64,000 nucleotides of DNA, taken from CAIWHR01 sp963809965. GTDB lineage: Bacteria > Pseudomonadota > Gammaproteobacteria > Burkholderiales > Casimicrobiaceae. Shown one piece after another: positions 31,306-40,865 of the stretch. Below the pieces are notes generated by a model that had not been told where the DNA came from, did not search any database, and worked only from the letters and a program-made list of their open reading frames with translations. Location of the stretch: positions 29,094 to 93,093 of the forward strand of contig CAWELU010000011.1 of the NCBI GenBank assembly GCA_963809965.1, given 5' to 3'. Both the position numbers and the translations under genes were made by a program. Numbering within the stretch: position 1 is the stretch's first letter; the number at the start of each line of letters is the position of its first letter.

Positions 31306-32655
31306 ATGGAGATCAAGCTGGGGCGTCGTACGGTGATGGTGGGCGCGGCGACGACGATCCTCGTCGCCGGCATCGGCCTCGCGATCCTGGCCGCCGGCGG
31401 CATCGTCGCGTGGGAGTACAGCAACAGCAACGCGTTCTGCACCAACAACTGCCACGCGGTGCATCCCGGAGGAGCCGCGGTCGCTACGCCGTGGCTCCGC
31501 ATGCGCGCGTCCAATGCGTCGAGTGCCACATGGGTCGCCTGCCGACGCTGCAGCTGATGCTGCTCAAGGCCGCGCACTACCACGAGCTGCTGGGCATGAT
31601 CACCGGTTACCACCGTCCGCTCACGGCGACGACGCTGCGGCCGGCGCGCGATTCCTGCGAGGGTTGCCACTGGCCGTCGGTCAACCACGACGACAAGGTG
31701 CGCACGAAGGTCCACTACGAACCCGACGAGAAGAACACCGAGACGCGCACGAAGCTAGTCATGCACACCGGCGGCGGCGAGGCGCGCGAGAAGGCGACGC
31801 GCGGCATCCACTGGCACATCGAGCAGAACGTGGAGTACGTGACCGACGACGTGCAGAAGCGCACGATCCCCTGGGTCCGGATCACCGGCAAGGACGGCAA
31901 GGCGACCGAATACCTGGACGCGACGAGCAAGCTGTCGAAGGCCGAAATCGACCAGCTGCCGAAGCATCGGATGGAATGCGCCGACTGCCACAACGCCGCC
32001 GGCCACCCGTTCAAGAACCCGGCTGACCGCGTCGACGAGGCGATGTCGGAACGGCGCATCGACGCGTCGATCCCGGGGATCAAGAAGCGCGCGCTCGACA
32101 TCATCGAGAAGGCGTCCACGCTGCACGGCCCGATGGAGGAGCAGGTTCCGACAGTTCAAGAAGATCATCGCCGATGCGGCGCCCAAGGGGGAGCTCAAGC
32201 CCGAGCAGAAGACCGCGGAGGCCGGGTTCGCGAAGGCGATGCTCGAGATCCTCGAGCTTTCCGAGTTCGAGGCGAAGGACCTCACGTGGAAGTCGTTCCC
32301 GAACCACGTCGGCCACAAGGACTTCCCCGGCTGCTTCCGCTGCCACGACGGCAAGCACGTCAACGCGAAAGGCGAGGCGGTCCGCCTGCAGTGCACCCTG
32401 TGCCACGACATTCCGCAGGTCAGCGTCGGCGGGTCGCTGAAGACGGTGCAGTCCACCGTGACGCCCGGCCTGACGCCACCGGACAGCCACAACGAGCCGA
32501 ACTTCATGCACGACCACCGGACCAAGGTGGACAGCAGCTGCGCGATGTGCCACGGCCCGCTCAAGTGGGGCAAGGATGGCGGCAACTTCTGCGCGAATCC
32601 GGCGTGCCATGGCCGGAAATGGCCGGAGATGAGCCTCGACGCCAAGGCCGGTTGA
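31306..32655 (+). CDS. NapC/NirT-type multiheme cytochrome c (eight heme motifs), frameshifted
   Basis: An N-terminal anchor ('GAATTILVAGIGLAILAAGG') is followed at once by 'FCTNNCHAVHP', a CX3CH heme site of the kind seen in NapC/NirT relatives. Then come CVECH, CEGCH, CADCH, CFRCH, CTLCH, CAMCH and a C-terminal CANPACH (CX4CH). The frame changes twice near 31465-31485, where 'HPEEPR' and 'YAVAPHARVQCVECHMG' lie in different frames, and once near 32150. Corrected length is about 448 residues. NapC/NirT proteins take electrons from quinol and hand them to periplasmic partners. It follows the b subunit by 173 bases on the same strand and probably belongs to the same respiratory module. Confidence 0.8.
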
Positions 32656-32783
32656 GCCGCGCGGGCAAAGACACCCGGAAATCCGGGCGACCGGGGCTCT
32701 GAACCTGCGTCGACGTTGCCCCCGCGGTAACCCCGACCCACGCCGGCCGGCCGCACGGCGGCACGTTTTGCTCCGCGGGGGTT

Positions 32784-33341
32784 TCAGGCTTGCGCGGGGG
32801 GACGGCGCAGCTTGCGCTGCAGCGTGCGCCGATGCATCGACAACGCGCGCGCCGTGGCCGAGACGTTGCCGCCGTGGTCATGGAGCACGTGCTGGATGTG
32901 CTCCCATTCCACGCGCTCGACGGTCATTGCCTTAGCGTCGACGGGCACCTCGGAATCCCCTTCGTCGCGCTTGAACGCCGCTACCACCGCGTCGGCGTCG
33001 GTGGGCTTGGCGAGGTAATACATCGCGCCCAGCTTGATCGCCTCGATCGCCGTCGGAATGCTGGCGTGCCCGGTCAGGACGACGATCCGCGTGTGGGCGT
33101 CCGCCTCCTTCAACCGTGCGACCAGCCGCAGGCCGGACTGGTCGGGAAGCTTGAGGTCCACGACGGCGAACTCCGGCGGATCGCCCTCGATCGCGTGCAG
33201 CGCATCCTCGACCGTGTGCGCCGCCGTTACCGCGAAGCCGCGCGATGCAAGCGCCCGCGTCATCACGTCGCACAGGGTGCGGTCGTCATCGACCAGGAGC
33301 AGGCTCGGGCGGTCGTTGCGGTCGGTCTCGGTTTTCATCAT
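32784..33341 (-). CDS. regA: Response regulator, RegA/PrrA/ActR family
   Basis: This 185-residue two-domain regulator has a receiver domain with 'LLLVDDDRTLCDVM', phospho-acceptor aspartate in 'FAVVDLKLPD' and 'IVVLTGHASIPTAIEA'. A Fis-type helix-turn-helix at the C-terminus ends with 'ATARALSMHRRTLQRKLRR', the hallmark of RegA/PrrA. With RegB it controls genes for respiration, hydrogenase and carbon or nitrogen fixation according to redox state. Tandem ATG codons overlap the kinase stop, so the two are co-translated. The operon converges on the multiheme cytochrome genes. Confidence 0.9.
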   Translation of the reverse strand: MMKTETDRNDRPSLLLVDDDRTLCDVMTRALASRGFAVTAAHTVEDALHAIEGDPPEFAVVDLKLPDQSGLRLVARLKEADAHTRIVVLTGHASIPTAIEAIKLGAMYYLAKPTDADAVVAAFKRDEGDSEVPVDAKAMTVERVEWEHIQHVLHDHGGNVSATARALSMHRRTLQRKLRRPPAQA

Positions 33342-34765
33342 CGGTCAGGCGCTTCGAGCATCAGGTTGTCGAGCGGCAGCCGGATTTCCGCGCACAGTCC
33401 GCCGCCGACGCGATTGGTCCAGCCGACTGTACCACCCAGCCGGTTCACGGTCGACGCGGCCAGAACGAGGCCGAGTCCCGTGCCTCGCCCGGGCGCCTTG
33501 GTCGTGAAGAACATCCGCCCAAGCTGCTCGAGCCGGCCCGGCGGGACGCCGCTGCCACGGTCGCCGACGGCGATCCGCAGCGCAGCGCTGTCCCAGCGCG
33601 CATCGACGTCGACATGATGGGGCGACGCGTCGGCCGCATTGTTGAGCAGGATCAGTATCGCCTGTCCCAGCGACGCGTCGGCGAAGATTTCCGGGGCCGG
33701 CACGCAACCCTCCCAGCGGCACGCGACCGGGACTCCCGGCCGCATCGCCTCGAATCGCGCGATGACCGAGTCCAGAAAGCGATCGAGCCGTTCGCGGCCG
33801 CCGCCCTCGGCGCTGGCATGGCTCGCCGCCGCGCGCAGATTCCCCAGCGCCTGCCGGCAGAGTTCGATCTGCGCCGCCAGGATCGCGGCGTCGCGTTCCT
33901 GCGCCGGCGTGTCGGCCTCCCGCCGCATTTCGCCCACGACCACGCTCATCGTCGTCAGCGGCGTCCCGAGTTCGTGAGCCGCGCCCGCCGCCAGTGTGCC
34001 CATGCGCAACACCGCCTCGTCGTTCAAGGCCCGCCGCGCGGCCTCGTGCAGCAACCGGTCGTGCTCGCGCAGCGTCGCCGCGATGCGCACGAGGAACCAC
34101 GCAATCGTTGCCGCGGTCAGCGCGAAGCTCACCCAGAGGCCGAGCGTCAGCAACGAGCCGGGAAGCGGTTCCCCGTTGGCGTAGTGCAGCGGGTCGGCGA
34201 AATCGAAGGCGAGCGCGAAGCACGCGAGAACCAGCACGGTTCCGACAAGCGCAAGGCGCCACGGCAACAGCATCGCGATCAGCACGACGTGCAACAGGTA
34301 GAGGAGTCCGAACGGGTTCGCGGTTCCGCCGGCGAGCAGCAGCAGTCCGGTGAACGCCGCGAGATCGAGCGCCAGGTGCGCCGCCATCTCGCGGTGCGTG
34401 GCGGGCGTGCGGCGCTTCAGCCGCGCGGAGGTGGACACGTTGACCGCGACCAGCGCGCCGACGATCACCAGCATCGGCGCCACCGGAAGCGCGACGTCCA
34501 GCGCCAGCGCCAAGGCGATTGCCGCGGCCTGACCGACGATGGCGATGCTGCGCAAATGCATCAGCTGCCGCAGCCCCGCGAGCAATGCCGGCGGATCCGA
34601 CACGGAAATCATCGTCGGGACCGCCGCGCTTTCGTCGATGACGCGCGCGTTGCCTGATGCTGCCGTTACCGGTGTCGGCGATGCTGCGTCGGCGGATGGA
34701 GAGTCCGTCATGGCGGAGGCGGCGTGATGCGCAGTCCGGCCCCGCGCACGGGTTACCGGAGGCAT
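33338..34765 (-). CDS. regB: Redox-sensing histidine kinase, RegB/PrrB family
   Basis: Six membrane helices (about residues 50-240) contain 'LLAGGTANPFGLLYLLHVV', matching the RegB quinone-binding signature GGXXNPF. The dimerisation/phosphorylation helix reads 'GTLAAGAAHELGTPLTTMSV' with the conserved histidine. The catalytic domain has 'ILILLNNAADASP', 'VGDRGSGVP' and 'GRGTGLGLVLA'. RegB senses the redox state of the quinone pool and phosphorylates RegA. The ATG at 34765 is preferred because AAAAGGAT lies upstream; a start at 34711 is possible. Length is about 475 residues with no frame change. Confidence 0.9.
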   Translation of the reverse strand: MPPVTRARGRTAHHAASAMTDSPSADAASPTPVTAASGNARVIDESAAVPTMISVSDPPALLAGLRQLMHLRSIAIVGQAAAIALALALDVALPVAPMLVIVGALVAVNVSTSARLKRRTPATHREMAAHLALDLAAFTGLLLLAGGTANPFGLLYLLHVVLIAMLLPWRLALVGTVLVLACFALAFDFADPLHYANGEPLPGSLLTLGLWVSFALTAATIAWFLVRIAATLREHDRLLHEAARRALNDEAVLRMGTLAAGAAHELGTPLTTMSVVVGEMRREADTPAQERDAAILAAQIELCRQALGNLRAAASHASAEGGGRERLDRFLDSVIARFEAMRPGVPVACRWEGCVPAPEIFADASLGQAILILLNNAADASPHHVDVDARWDSAALRIAVGDRGSGVPPGRLEQLGRMFFTTKAPGRGTGLGLVLAASTVNRLGGTVGWTNRVGGGLCAEIRLPLDNLMLEAPDR

Positions 34766-34947
34766 GGCCGATCCTTTTAGCAGAATGCAGACGATGCGGC
34801 AAATTGCCGCGCGACGATTTGCCACGCCAATCGACAGCCGGAGAAAGGCGACGCTGCCCTCCTGCTCAGCATTCGTGGCCGCGCGGAGCTTGCCCGCGTG
34901 TCACACTCCAACCGCGCGACTGCCGTCGAATGCTTGCGGTTAGTTGA

Positions 34948-35247
34948 TATTCGAAGCGTCGGCGTGAGGAGTATCAGGATTACATCCAGTCGGCGCACTA
35001 CACGAAGAACGTACTGAGCTGCGCCGATTGCCACTCGCCGCATGCGGCGAAAGGGAAGGAACTCGTCAAGGCGCGTGATACCTGCAAGGGCTGCCACGGA
35101 ACCACGTACGACGTCGACAAGATCATGCCGGGCCTCGCGTCGACCGCGGCGAACCTGTTCGTGCGCTCGCACACGTTCAGCAAGAATCAGGACCGTAAGA
35201 GCGGGCCGCTGGCAACGGGCGAGCCGGTCTACTATTACAAGCAGTAA
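34948..35247 (+). pseudogene. 5'-truncated multiheme cytochrome c remnant
   Basis: An open frame after a TGA at 34945 reads 'EEYQDYIQSAHYTKNVLSCA', then heme motifs CADCH and CKGCH, and ends 'ATGEPVYYYKQ' at a TAA. No start codon precedes the similarity, and the 180 bases up to regB show no heme motif in any frame. It is therefore the C-terminal part of a multiheme cytochrome whose 5' end is missing. It has a proper terminator 18 bases downstream, so the 3' end is native. A deletion, recombination or assembly join near 34945 would explain it. Confidence 0.75.
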
Positions 35248-35265
35248 CCGCTTCCTCGAGCGGGC

Positions 35266-35299
35266 AACGGGCCGGCAGCACTGTGGGCCCGTTTCTTTC
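35266..35299 (+). terminator. Intrinsic terminator after the cytochrome remnant
   Basis: The stem AACGGGCC / GGCCCGTT with a 12-base loop is followed by TCTTTCT. Confidence 0.75.
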
Positions 35300-35514
35300 T
35301 GCACGACGACGCGAGGGCAGGCGTGTCGACGCTCCCCGGCCGCCTCGCCCGGGCGTACGCAGCAGCCGGTGCGGCTACGGCCGTAGACGCCACCCGCGCT
35401 GTAACATGCGGGCGTTGCATGGCCCCGAGCCGGTGGCGATCGCGGACTGTTGGTCAATCTCCGAGCCGGTTTATCATCAGCGAGCACGTACGCATCCAAG
35501 TTCGAGCAATCGCC

Positions 35515-38500
35515 GTGATCCCATCGCTCGCCGACGCCGCAATTCCGCAAGCTACGGTGCCAGAGTCGACGCCCGATGCCGGGCGCGCGGCTCCCTACGT
35601 GGCGCGGATCCTCCAGCAGCATCTCGTCGACGATCCCGCCAGCCACGCTGGACCGCCGACGGCACCGCGGCGTTCGTCGACATCTCCGGCTTCACGAAGC
35701 TGTCCGAACGCCTCGCGCGCAAGGGCCGCGAGGGTGCGGAGCAGATCACCGAGGCGATCGGAGGCAGCTTCGAGTCGATCCTGCGGTCGCGTACGACAAC
35801 GGCGCGCAGCCTGCTCAAGTTCGGCGGCGACGCGCTGCTGCTGTGGTTCGAGGGCGACGGCCACGCCGCGCGCGCGTGTCGCGCCGCAGTGCTGATGCGC
35901 CGCGTGCTGCGCGACGTCGGCCGGATCGAGGTGCCGGGCGCGAAGGTCACGCTGCGGATGTCGCAGGGCGTGCATACCGGGCCGCTTCCATTTCTTCGCG
36001 GTGGGCACGTCGCACCTCGAGCTGCTGCCGACCGGCCCGGCGTGGAGCCGCGTCGTCGCGATGGAGCACGAGGCCGAGGCCGGCGAGATCCTGATCAGCA
36101 CCGAGACGGCCGCGCTGCTGCCGCGGCCGGTGCCTGGGCGCAGCCAAGGGCCCGGGCGTGCTTCTGCGGCGCGAGCCTCCGGGCGCCACGGAGAAAGTGC
36201 CGCTGATCCCGCGCCCGAAATGGTTCCGCAGGACGCGCTCGCGCGCTGCCTGTCGCCGGCGATCCGCGCGCACGTCCTCGAGGGCGGCGGAACGCTCCGA
36301 GCACCGCCCGTCACGATCGCGTTCATCCAGTTCGAGGGAACCGACGCGCTGATCGAGCGGCAGCGGCCCGGCCGCCAGCTGCCGAGGCGCTGCATCGCCT
36401 GGTCAGCGCGGTCGAGGCCGCCACCGAGGAGCAGGGCGTCGCGTTCCTCGCCTCCGACGTCGACGCCGACGGCGGCAAGCTGATCCTGACGGCCGGCGCG
36501 CCGAACGTCACCGGCGACGACGAGGAGCGCATGCTGCTCGCGCTGCGCAAGATCGTCGACACCGACGTGCCGATCCCGATCCGGATCGGCGTCAACCGCG
36601 GCGTCGTCTTCGCCGGCGACATCGGGCCGTTCTATCGCCGCACGTACACGGTGATGGGCGACGCGGTGAACCTCGCCGCGCGGCTGATGGCCAAGGCCGG
36701 GCCGGGGCAGATCTACGCGACGGCCGACGTGCTCGATCGGTCGAACACGCTGTTCGCGACGACCGAGCTCGAGCCGTTCTGGTCAAGGGCAAGGCGAAGC
36801 CGATCCAGGCGTGGTCGGTGGGACCGGCGACGGGCTCGCGGACGCGGCAGGTGTGCGCTGGAGCGCCTGCCGCTGATCGGTCGCGATGCGGAGCTCGAGG
36901 TGCATGCGCGAGGCGCTCGCCAGCGCGCGCGCCGGCGCGGGTCGCTGATCGAGATCGTCGGCGAGGCCGGCATCGGCAAGACGCGCCTGCTCGAGGCGCT
37001 GCGCGAGGAGGCGGCGGGGTTCCGCGCGCTGCACGCCGTGCTGCGAGGCCTACACGGCGTCGACGCCGTACGCGGTGTGGCGCGAGCTCCTGCGCGAGAT
37101 GATGGATTTCGGGCGCGACGATCCGGACGACGCGATCGATCGAGCGGCTGCGCGAGATCAGTGGCGACCCGCGCGCCCGACCTGCTGCCGTGGCTGCCGC
37201 TGATCGCGATCGCGTTCGACATCGAAGTCGCGCCGACGCCCGAGGTCGAGATGCTGGCCGAGAAGAACCGCGGCCAAGCTGCACGAGATCGGTCGTCGAG
37301 CTTCCTCGACGGTCATGCTGCCCGAGCCGACGCTGCATCGAGATCGAGAACGCGCATCACATGGACGAGGCCTCGGCCGAGCTGCTGTCGTACCTCGCCG
37401 CAAGCCGATGGACGACACGACCGTGGCTCATCGGCGTGGCGCGCCGCCCGACCGCGGGTCGGATTCACGGCGCCCGACGCGCCCACGGTGATGCGCATCG
37501 ATCTCGAGCCGCTCGCCGCCGAAGGATGCGCTGCCGCATGGCGCAGATCGCGTCCGAGCAGCATCCGCTGCCGCATGCACGTGCTCGAGGTCGTGGCGCA
37601 GCGGTCGGGCGGCAATCCGCAGTTCCTGCGCGACCTGCTGCACGTCGGCGATCGATTCCGGCGGCGTCGACGGCCTGCCCGACTCGGCCGAGGCCGCCAC
37701 GATGGCGCGGATCGATGCGCTGGCGCCCGAGGACCGGGCCCTCGTCCGCCGCGCCGCGGTGCTCGGGCTCGACGTTCCATCCGCGGATGCTGTCGTGGCT
37801 CGACGCCGACGGCGACGCTGCACTGCCGGAACCCGCGACGTGGGCGCGGCTGCCGAGATCTCTTCGACGAGGAACCCGACGGTTATCTGCGATTCCGCCG
37901 TTCGCTGCTGCGCGACGCGGCCTACGAAGGATTGCCGTACAAGCTTCGCCGCCGGCTGCACGGCGCGGTCGCGCGCGCGGATTGGAGCAGGAAGCCGACA
38001 ATGCCGGAGGAAGCCGCGGGCATCCTGTCGCTGCACTACCTCGATCGCCGGCGAGTACCGGTCGGCCTGGCGATACGCGACGATCGCCGCGAAGCGCGCG
38101 CGAGGGTGCCTACGCGTACGTCGAAGCCGCCGGCTGTACGCGCGCGCGCTGGAGGCCGGGCGCCGCATCGAGGACATCGCCGACAAGGAGCTGGCCGCGG
38201 TGCACGAGGCCTTGGGCGACTGCGTGGTACCGGGCCGGCGAGTTCCCGAAAGCGACCGAGGCCTACACGGCGGCACGGCGACTGGTCGCCGGCGATCCGC
38301 TGCAGGAATCGGCCAGATTGCTGCTGAAGCGCTCGAAGCTCGAGGAGAAGCTCGGCAAGTATCCGCAGGCGCTGCGCTGGGCCACCCGCGCCGGCAAGGC
38401 CGTCGAGGGACTGACCGGGCCGGAGGCCGCGCGCGACAGGCCGCGCGGTCGAGCGCGTGGTACGCGACGGTGCTGCAGGCCGAAGGGCCGGAACAACGAC

Positions 38501-39429
38501 GCGATTCGCTGGGCCGAACGCGCGATCGCGCGAGGCCGAAGCCACCGACGATCCGGAAGCACTCGGCGCCGCGTACTTCGTGATGGGTTGGGCATACGGC
38601 GATGCTCGGGCAAGGAGGGCGCGGAACCGCTTTGCAGCGCGTTCGCTGGAAGCCTACCGCCGGTCCGGGCAACCTGGCGCGGGCAGGCGCGCTCCTGTCG
38701 AACCTCGGCGTCGTGTGCGAATGGGAAGGTCGGTGGGACGAGGCGTTGTCGTATTACGAGCAGGCTCGTGCAGCGTCTCTGACGATCGGCAATACAGTCG
38801 ACGCCGAGCTCGCCCGGATCAATTCTGCCGAGATCCTAGCCGATCGTGGCGAGCTAGCCGAAGCCGAGGAACTCCTGCGTGAGTCATTGACCTTTTGGCG
38901 CGCGGCGAACTATCGGTACTTCCTGGGCGGTTGCCTTGGGTTTCTGGGCCGAGTAGCGCTCCGTAGCGGGCGTGTCGACGAAGCCCTCAACCGATTTGAA
39001 GAAGCCAAGACACACTTCCTCGACGTTGGCATGCAACAGGACATCCTCGAAGTTGACGCCCGGATCGCAGAGTGCCGCGTCGTCAGCGGGGATTCCGTGG
39101 CCGCCCTTGAGTTGGCAGCCGCCACACTCAGCCGAGCCCAATCGTCGAACGCAGTGGCGAAGGTCGTGCCGCTGCTCGAGCGTGTGCGCGGCTACGCGCT
39201 GCTCCAACGGGGAGACCTCGCCAAGGCCCGGGAGGCGCTGGAGAAGAGCCTCATTGCAGGCAGAACCCGGCGGGACCCTTTCGAGATCGCTCTGACCCTG
39301 CTCGCCATGATGCAACTCGCTGGCGTCGAGGGCGTCGACCCAGCGCCCGGAATCGCGACCGAGAGCCAATCCCTCCTTGCCCGGTTGAAAGTCCGGGCCG
39401 TCATGGCCGTCCCCCTCGGCCCAAGTTAG
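35515..39429 (+). pseudogene. Class III nucleotide cyclase - AAA ATPase - TPR protein, heavily frameshifted
   Basis: Pieces in all three frames line up into one large signalling protein. A first cyclase domain has 'FVDISGFTKLSERLARKGRE' and 'SLLKFGGDALLLWFEGDGH'. A second has 'IPIRIGVNRGVVFAGDIG' and 'YTVMGDAVNLAARLMAKAG'. An ATPase with Walker A 'VGEAGIGKTRLLEAL' lies near 36960, and a TPR-rich tail runs from about 38690 to 39429 in one clean frame. The likely start is GTG 35515, giving about 1300 residues. Between 35600 and 38690 the frame changes roughly every 100-250 bases, far more than elsewhere; after 38690 it stops. It is either a decayed gene or a badly sequenced stretch, so the product is doubtful as written. 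Confidence 0.7.
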
Positions 39430-39466
39430 GCGGCGATGCCACTCGTCGCAAGCTAGGCACTGAAGC

Positions 39467-39494
39467 GAAGAGCGGCCCCGAGGGACCGCTCTTC
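39467..39494. terminator. Hairpin terminator between convergent genes
   Basis: The GAAGAGCGG / CCGCTCTTC stem lies between the cyclase/TPR gene (plus) and the secreted-protein gene (minus). The T-tract is weak on both sides. Confidence 0.5.
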
Positions 39495-39515
39495 ATTGCA
39501 GCGGTTTACAGACAC

Positions 39516-40865
39516 TTACCTCCAACTTATTAGGCCGTCGCCGTTGTCAATGAACCAAGCGGACCACGTCTCAGTAGTGCTATCGAACTGTGGTTGCGTC
39601 GCCATGCACATCTTCGTCTGCGAAAGGAGCGTGTATGGGGGGAACCCCTGACCGAGACTGTACGCCGTGCCGGTGTAATCGTTTACAAGTGGCTCGAAGG
39701 GGGTGCTCACCACGAACTTTCCGGCGGAATGAAAAACGGGCGCAGGGCGATCCACGAACCAGGAGTTCGAGTTGGACCCCGTGATCTGCATCACCTCGGT
39801 CTCGATCACGATGTATGAACCAATTGGCGGAACAGGCGCGATCGGAGCGACCTCTACCTTGTTCGCATTCACTTTGACCTCCGCTGCTACTCCCAAGTTT
39901 TTCGGCAATATCGCTAACACACCACTGGGAGGATCCGGAAAGGTGTCTGTCCAAGGCGCTGAGAGGTGGCCGTTGCAGTACGGTGTCACGATGGAAACAG
40001 GCGCTTGCAGGTCCGGAAGCCAGCCGACCTGCCATACGGGCTCGGCAACACTCTGGACATTGACTTTGTACGCGAAGACTGCCACTGGATTGTGGTCTCC
40101 TGTGATGGTCAGCCATGCGAAAAGCAGCGAACTTGAGATATCTGGATAAAGGAAGCTCTTGTTTGTGACGTAGGTATAGACGGGAGCGCATGCTGCTGCG
40201 TCGGTGGTGCCATCTGAGTTGGTAGGACCACGTATCCCCCCCATACAGTCAGGATCGGTGCTATTCGCGCAGACGCCGGGCTCCGCCTCCACGGTGAACT
40301 TCACATTGCAGGCGACACTGTCACACGCGACGGAAGCCTTCGGAGGAACGTAGCCAAGGACAGGTTCGAGCAACTGTCCACTGCCAGGAGTAGAACCAGT
40401 CCAGGGCTCCACGTCAAAGTGCAGATCCCCGCATGAAAATTGGTCGGTATTGAATACTACCGTGACCCATCCGTTGCTGTTCACCGGGGCGAGATTGGAA
40501 ATAAAGATGTCCTGCGAAGTCGCGTCAATGGTGAAGTTTCCTGTGTTGTCTTCTACGGTGACGGAGTCTGAATCAAAGGTCCAAATCACAACATCACTGG
40601 GGAACAGATGGAGCGACCTAATCGGCGCAGCGGACCTTGCCGGGCTCTTGTTGAAGACGCGCGCCCGCAGCTGCGTTTCCTGCCCCGGAGTTTGGGTTAC
40701 GTTGCACGTCCGACCGGTCGGGTCTGTTGTTATTGGGGCGAATTCCCCTACGCACATCACCAGATCGTAGAGCTTGTTAGGCGGCGGAGCGCCCAATCCA
40801 GGCAACGCGAAAGCCATCAACGCTGCCGACATCACGAAGCAGAGTAACTTGCGGATGCTCGTCAT
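39516..40865 (-). CDS. Secreted protein of unknown function, 449 residues, lower GC
   Basis: The ATG at 40865 has GGGAGGATTG upstream and starts a clear signal peptide ('KLLCFVMSAALMAFALPGLG', cleavage after LGA). The mature protein is rich in Ser, Thr, Val, Pro and beta-type stretches, with many cysteines ('YDLVMCVGEFAPITTDP', 'DQFSCGDLHFDVEPW', 'VACDSVACNVKFTVEAEPGV'), suggesting an extracellular beta-sandwich protein. I do not recognise a family. The gene is intact over 1.35 kb with no frame change, and its GC content looks clearly lower than its neighbours. Both are consistent with recent acquisition. No secretion partner or membrane anchor is adjacent. Confidence 0.7.
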   Translation of the reverse strand: MTSIRKLLCFVMSAALMAFALPGLGAPPPNKLYDLVMCVGEFAPITTDPTGRTCNVTQTPGQETQLRARVFNKSPARSAAPIRSLHLFPSDVVIWTFDSDSVTVEDNTGNFTIDATSQDIFISNLAPVNSNGWVTVVFNTDQFSCGDLHFDVEPWTGSTPGSGQLLEPVLGYVPPKASVACDSVACNVKFTVEAEPGVCANSTDPDCMGGIRGPTNSDGTTDAAACAPVYTYVTNKSFLYPDISSSLLFAWLTITGDHNPVAVFAYKVNVQSVAEPVWQVGWLPDLQAPVSIVTPYCNGHLSAPWTDTFPDPPSGVLAILPKNLGVAAEVKVNANKVEVAPIAPVPPIGSYIVIETEVMQITGSNSNSWFVDRPAPVFHSAGKFVVSTPFEPLVNDYTGTAYSLGQGFPPYTLLSQTKMCMATQPQFDSTTETWSAWFIDNGDGLISWR

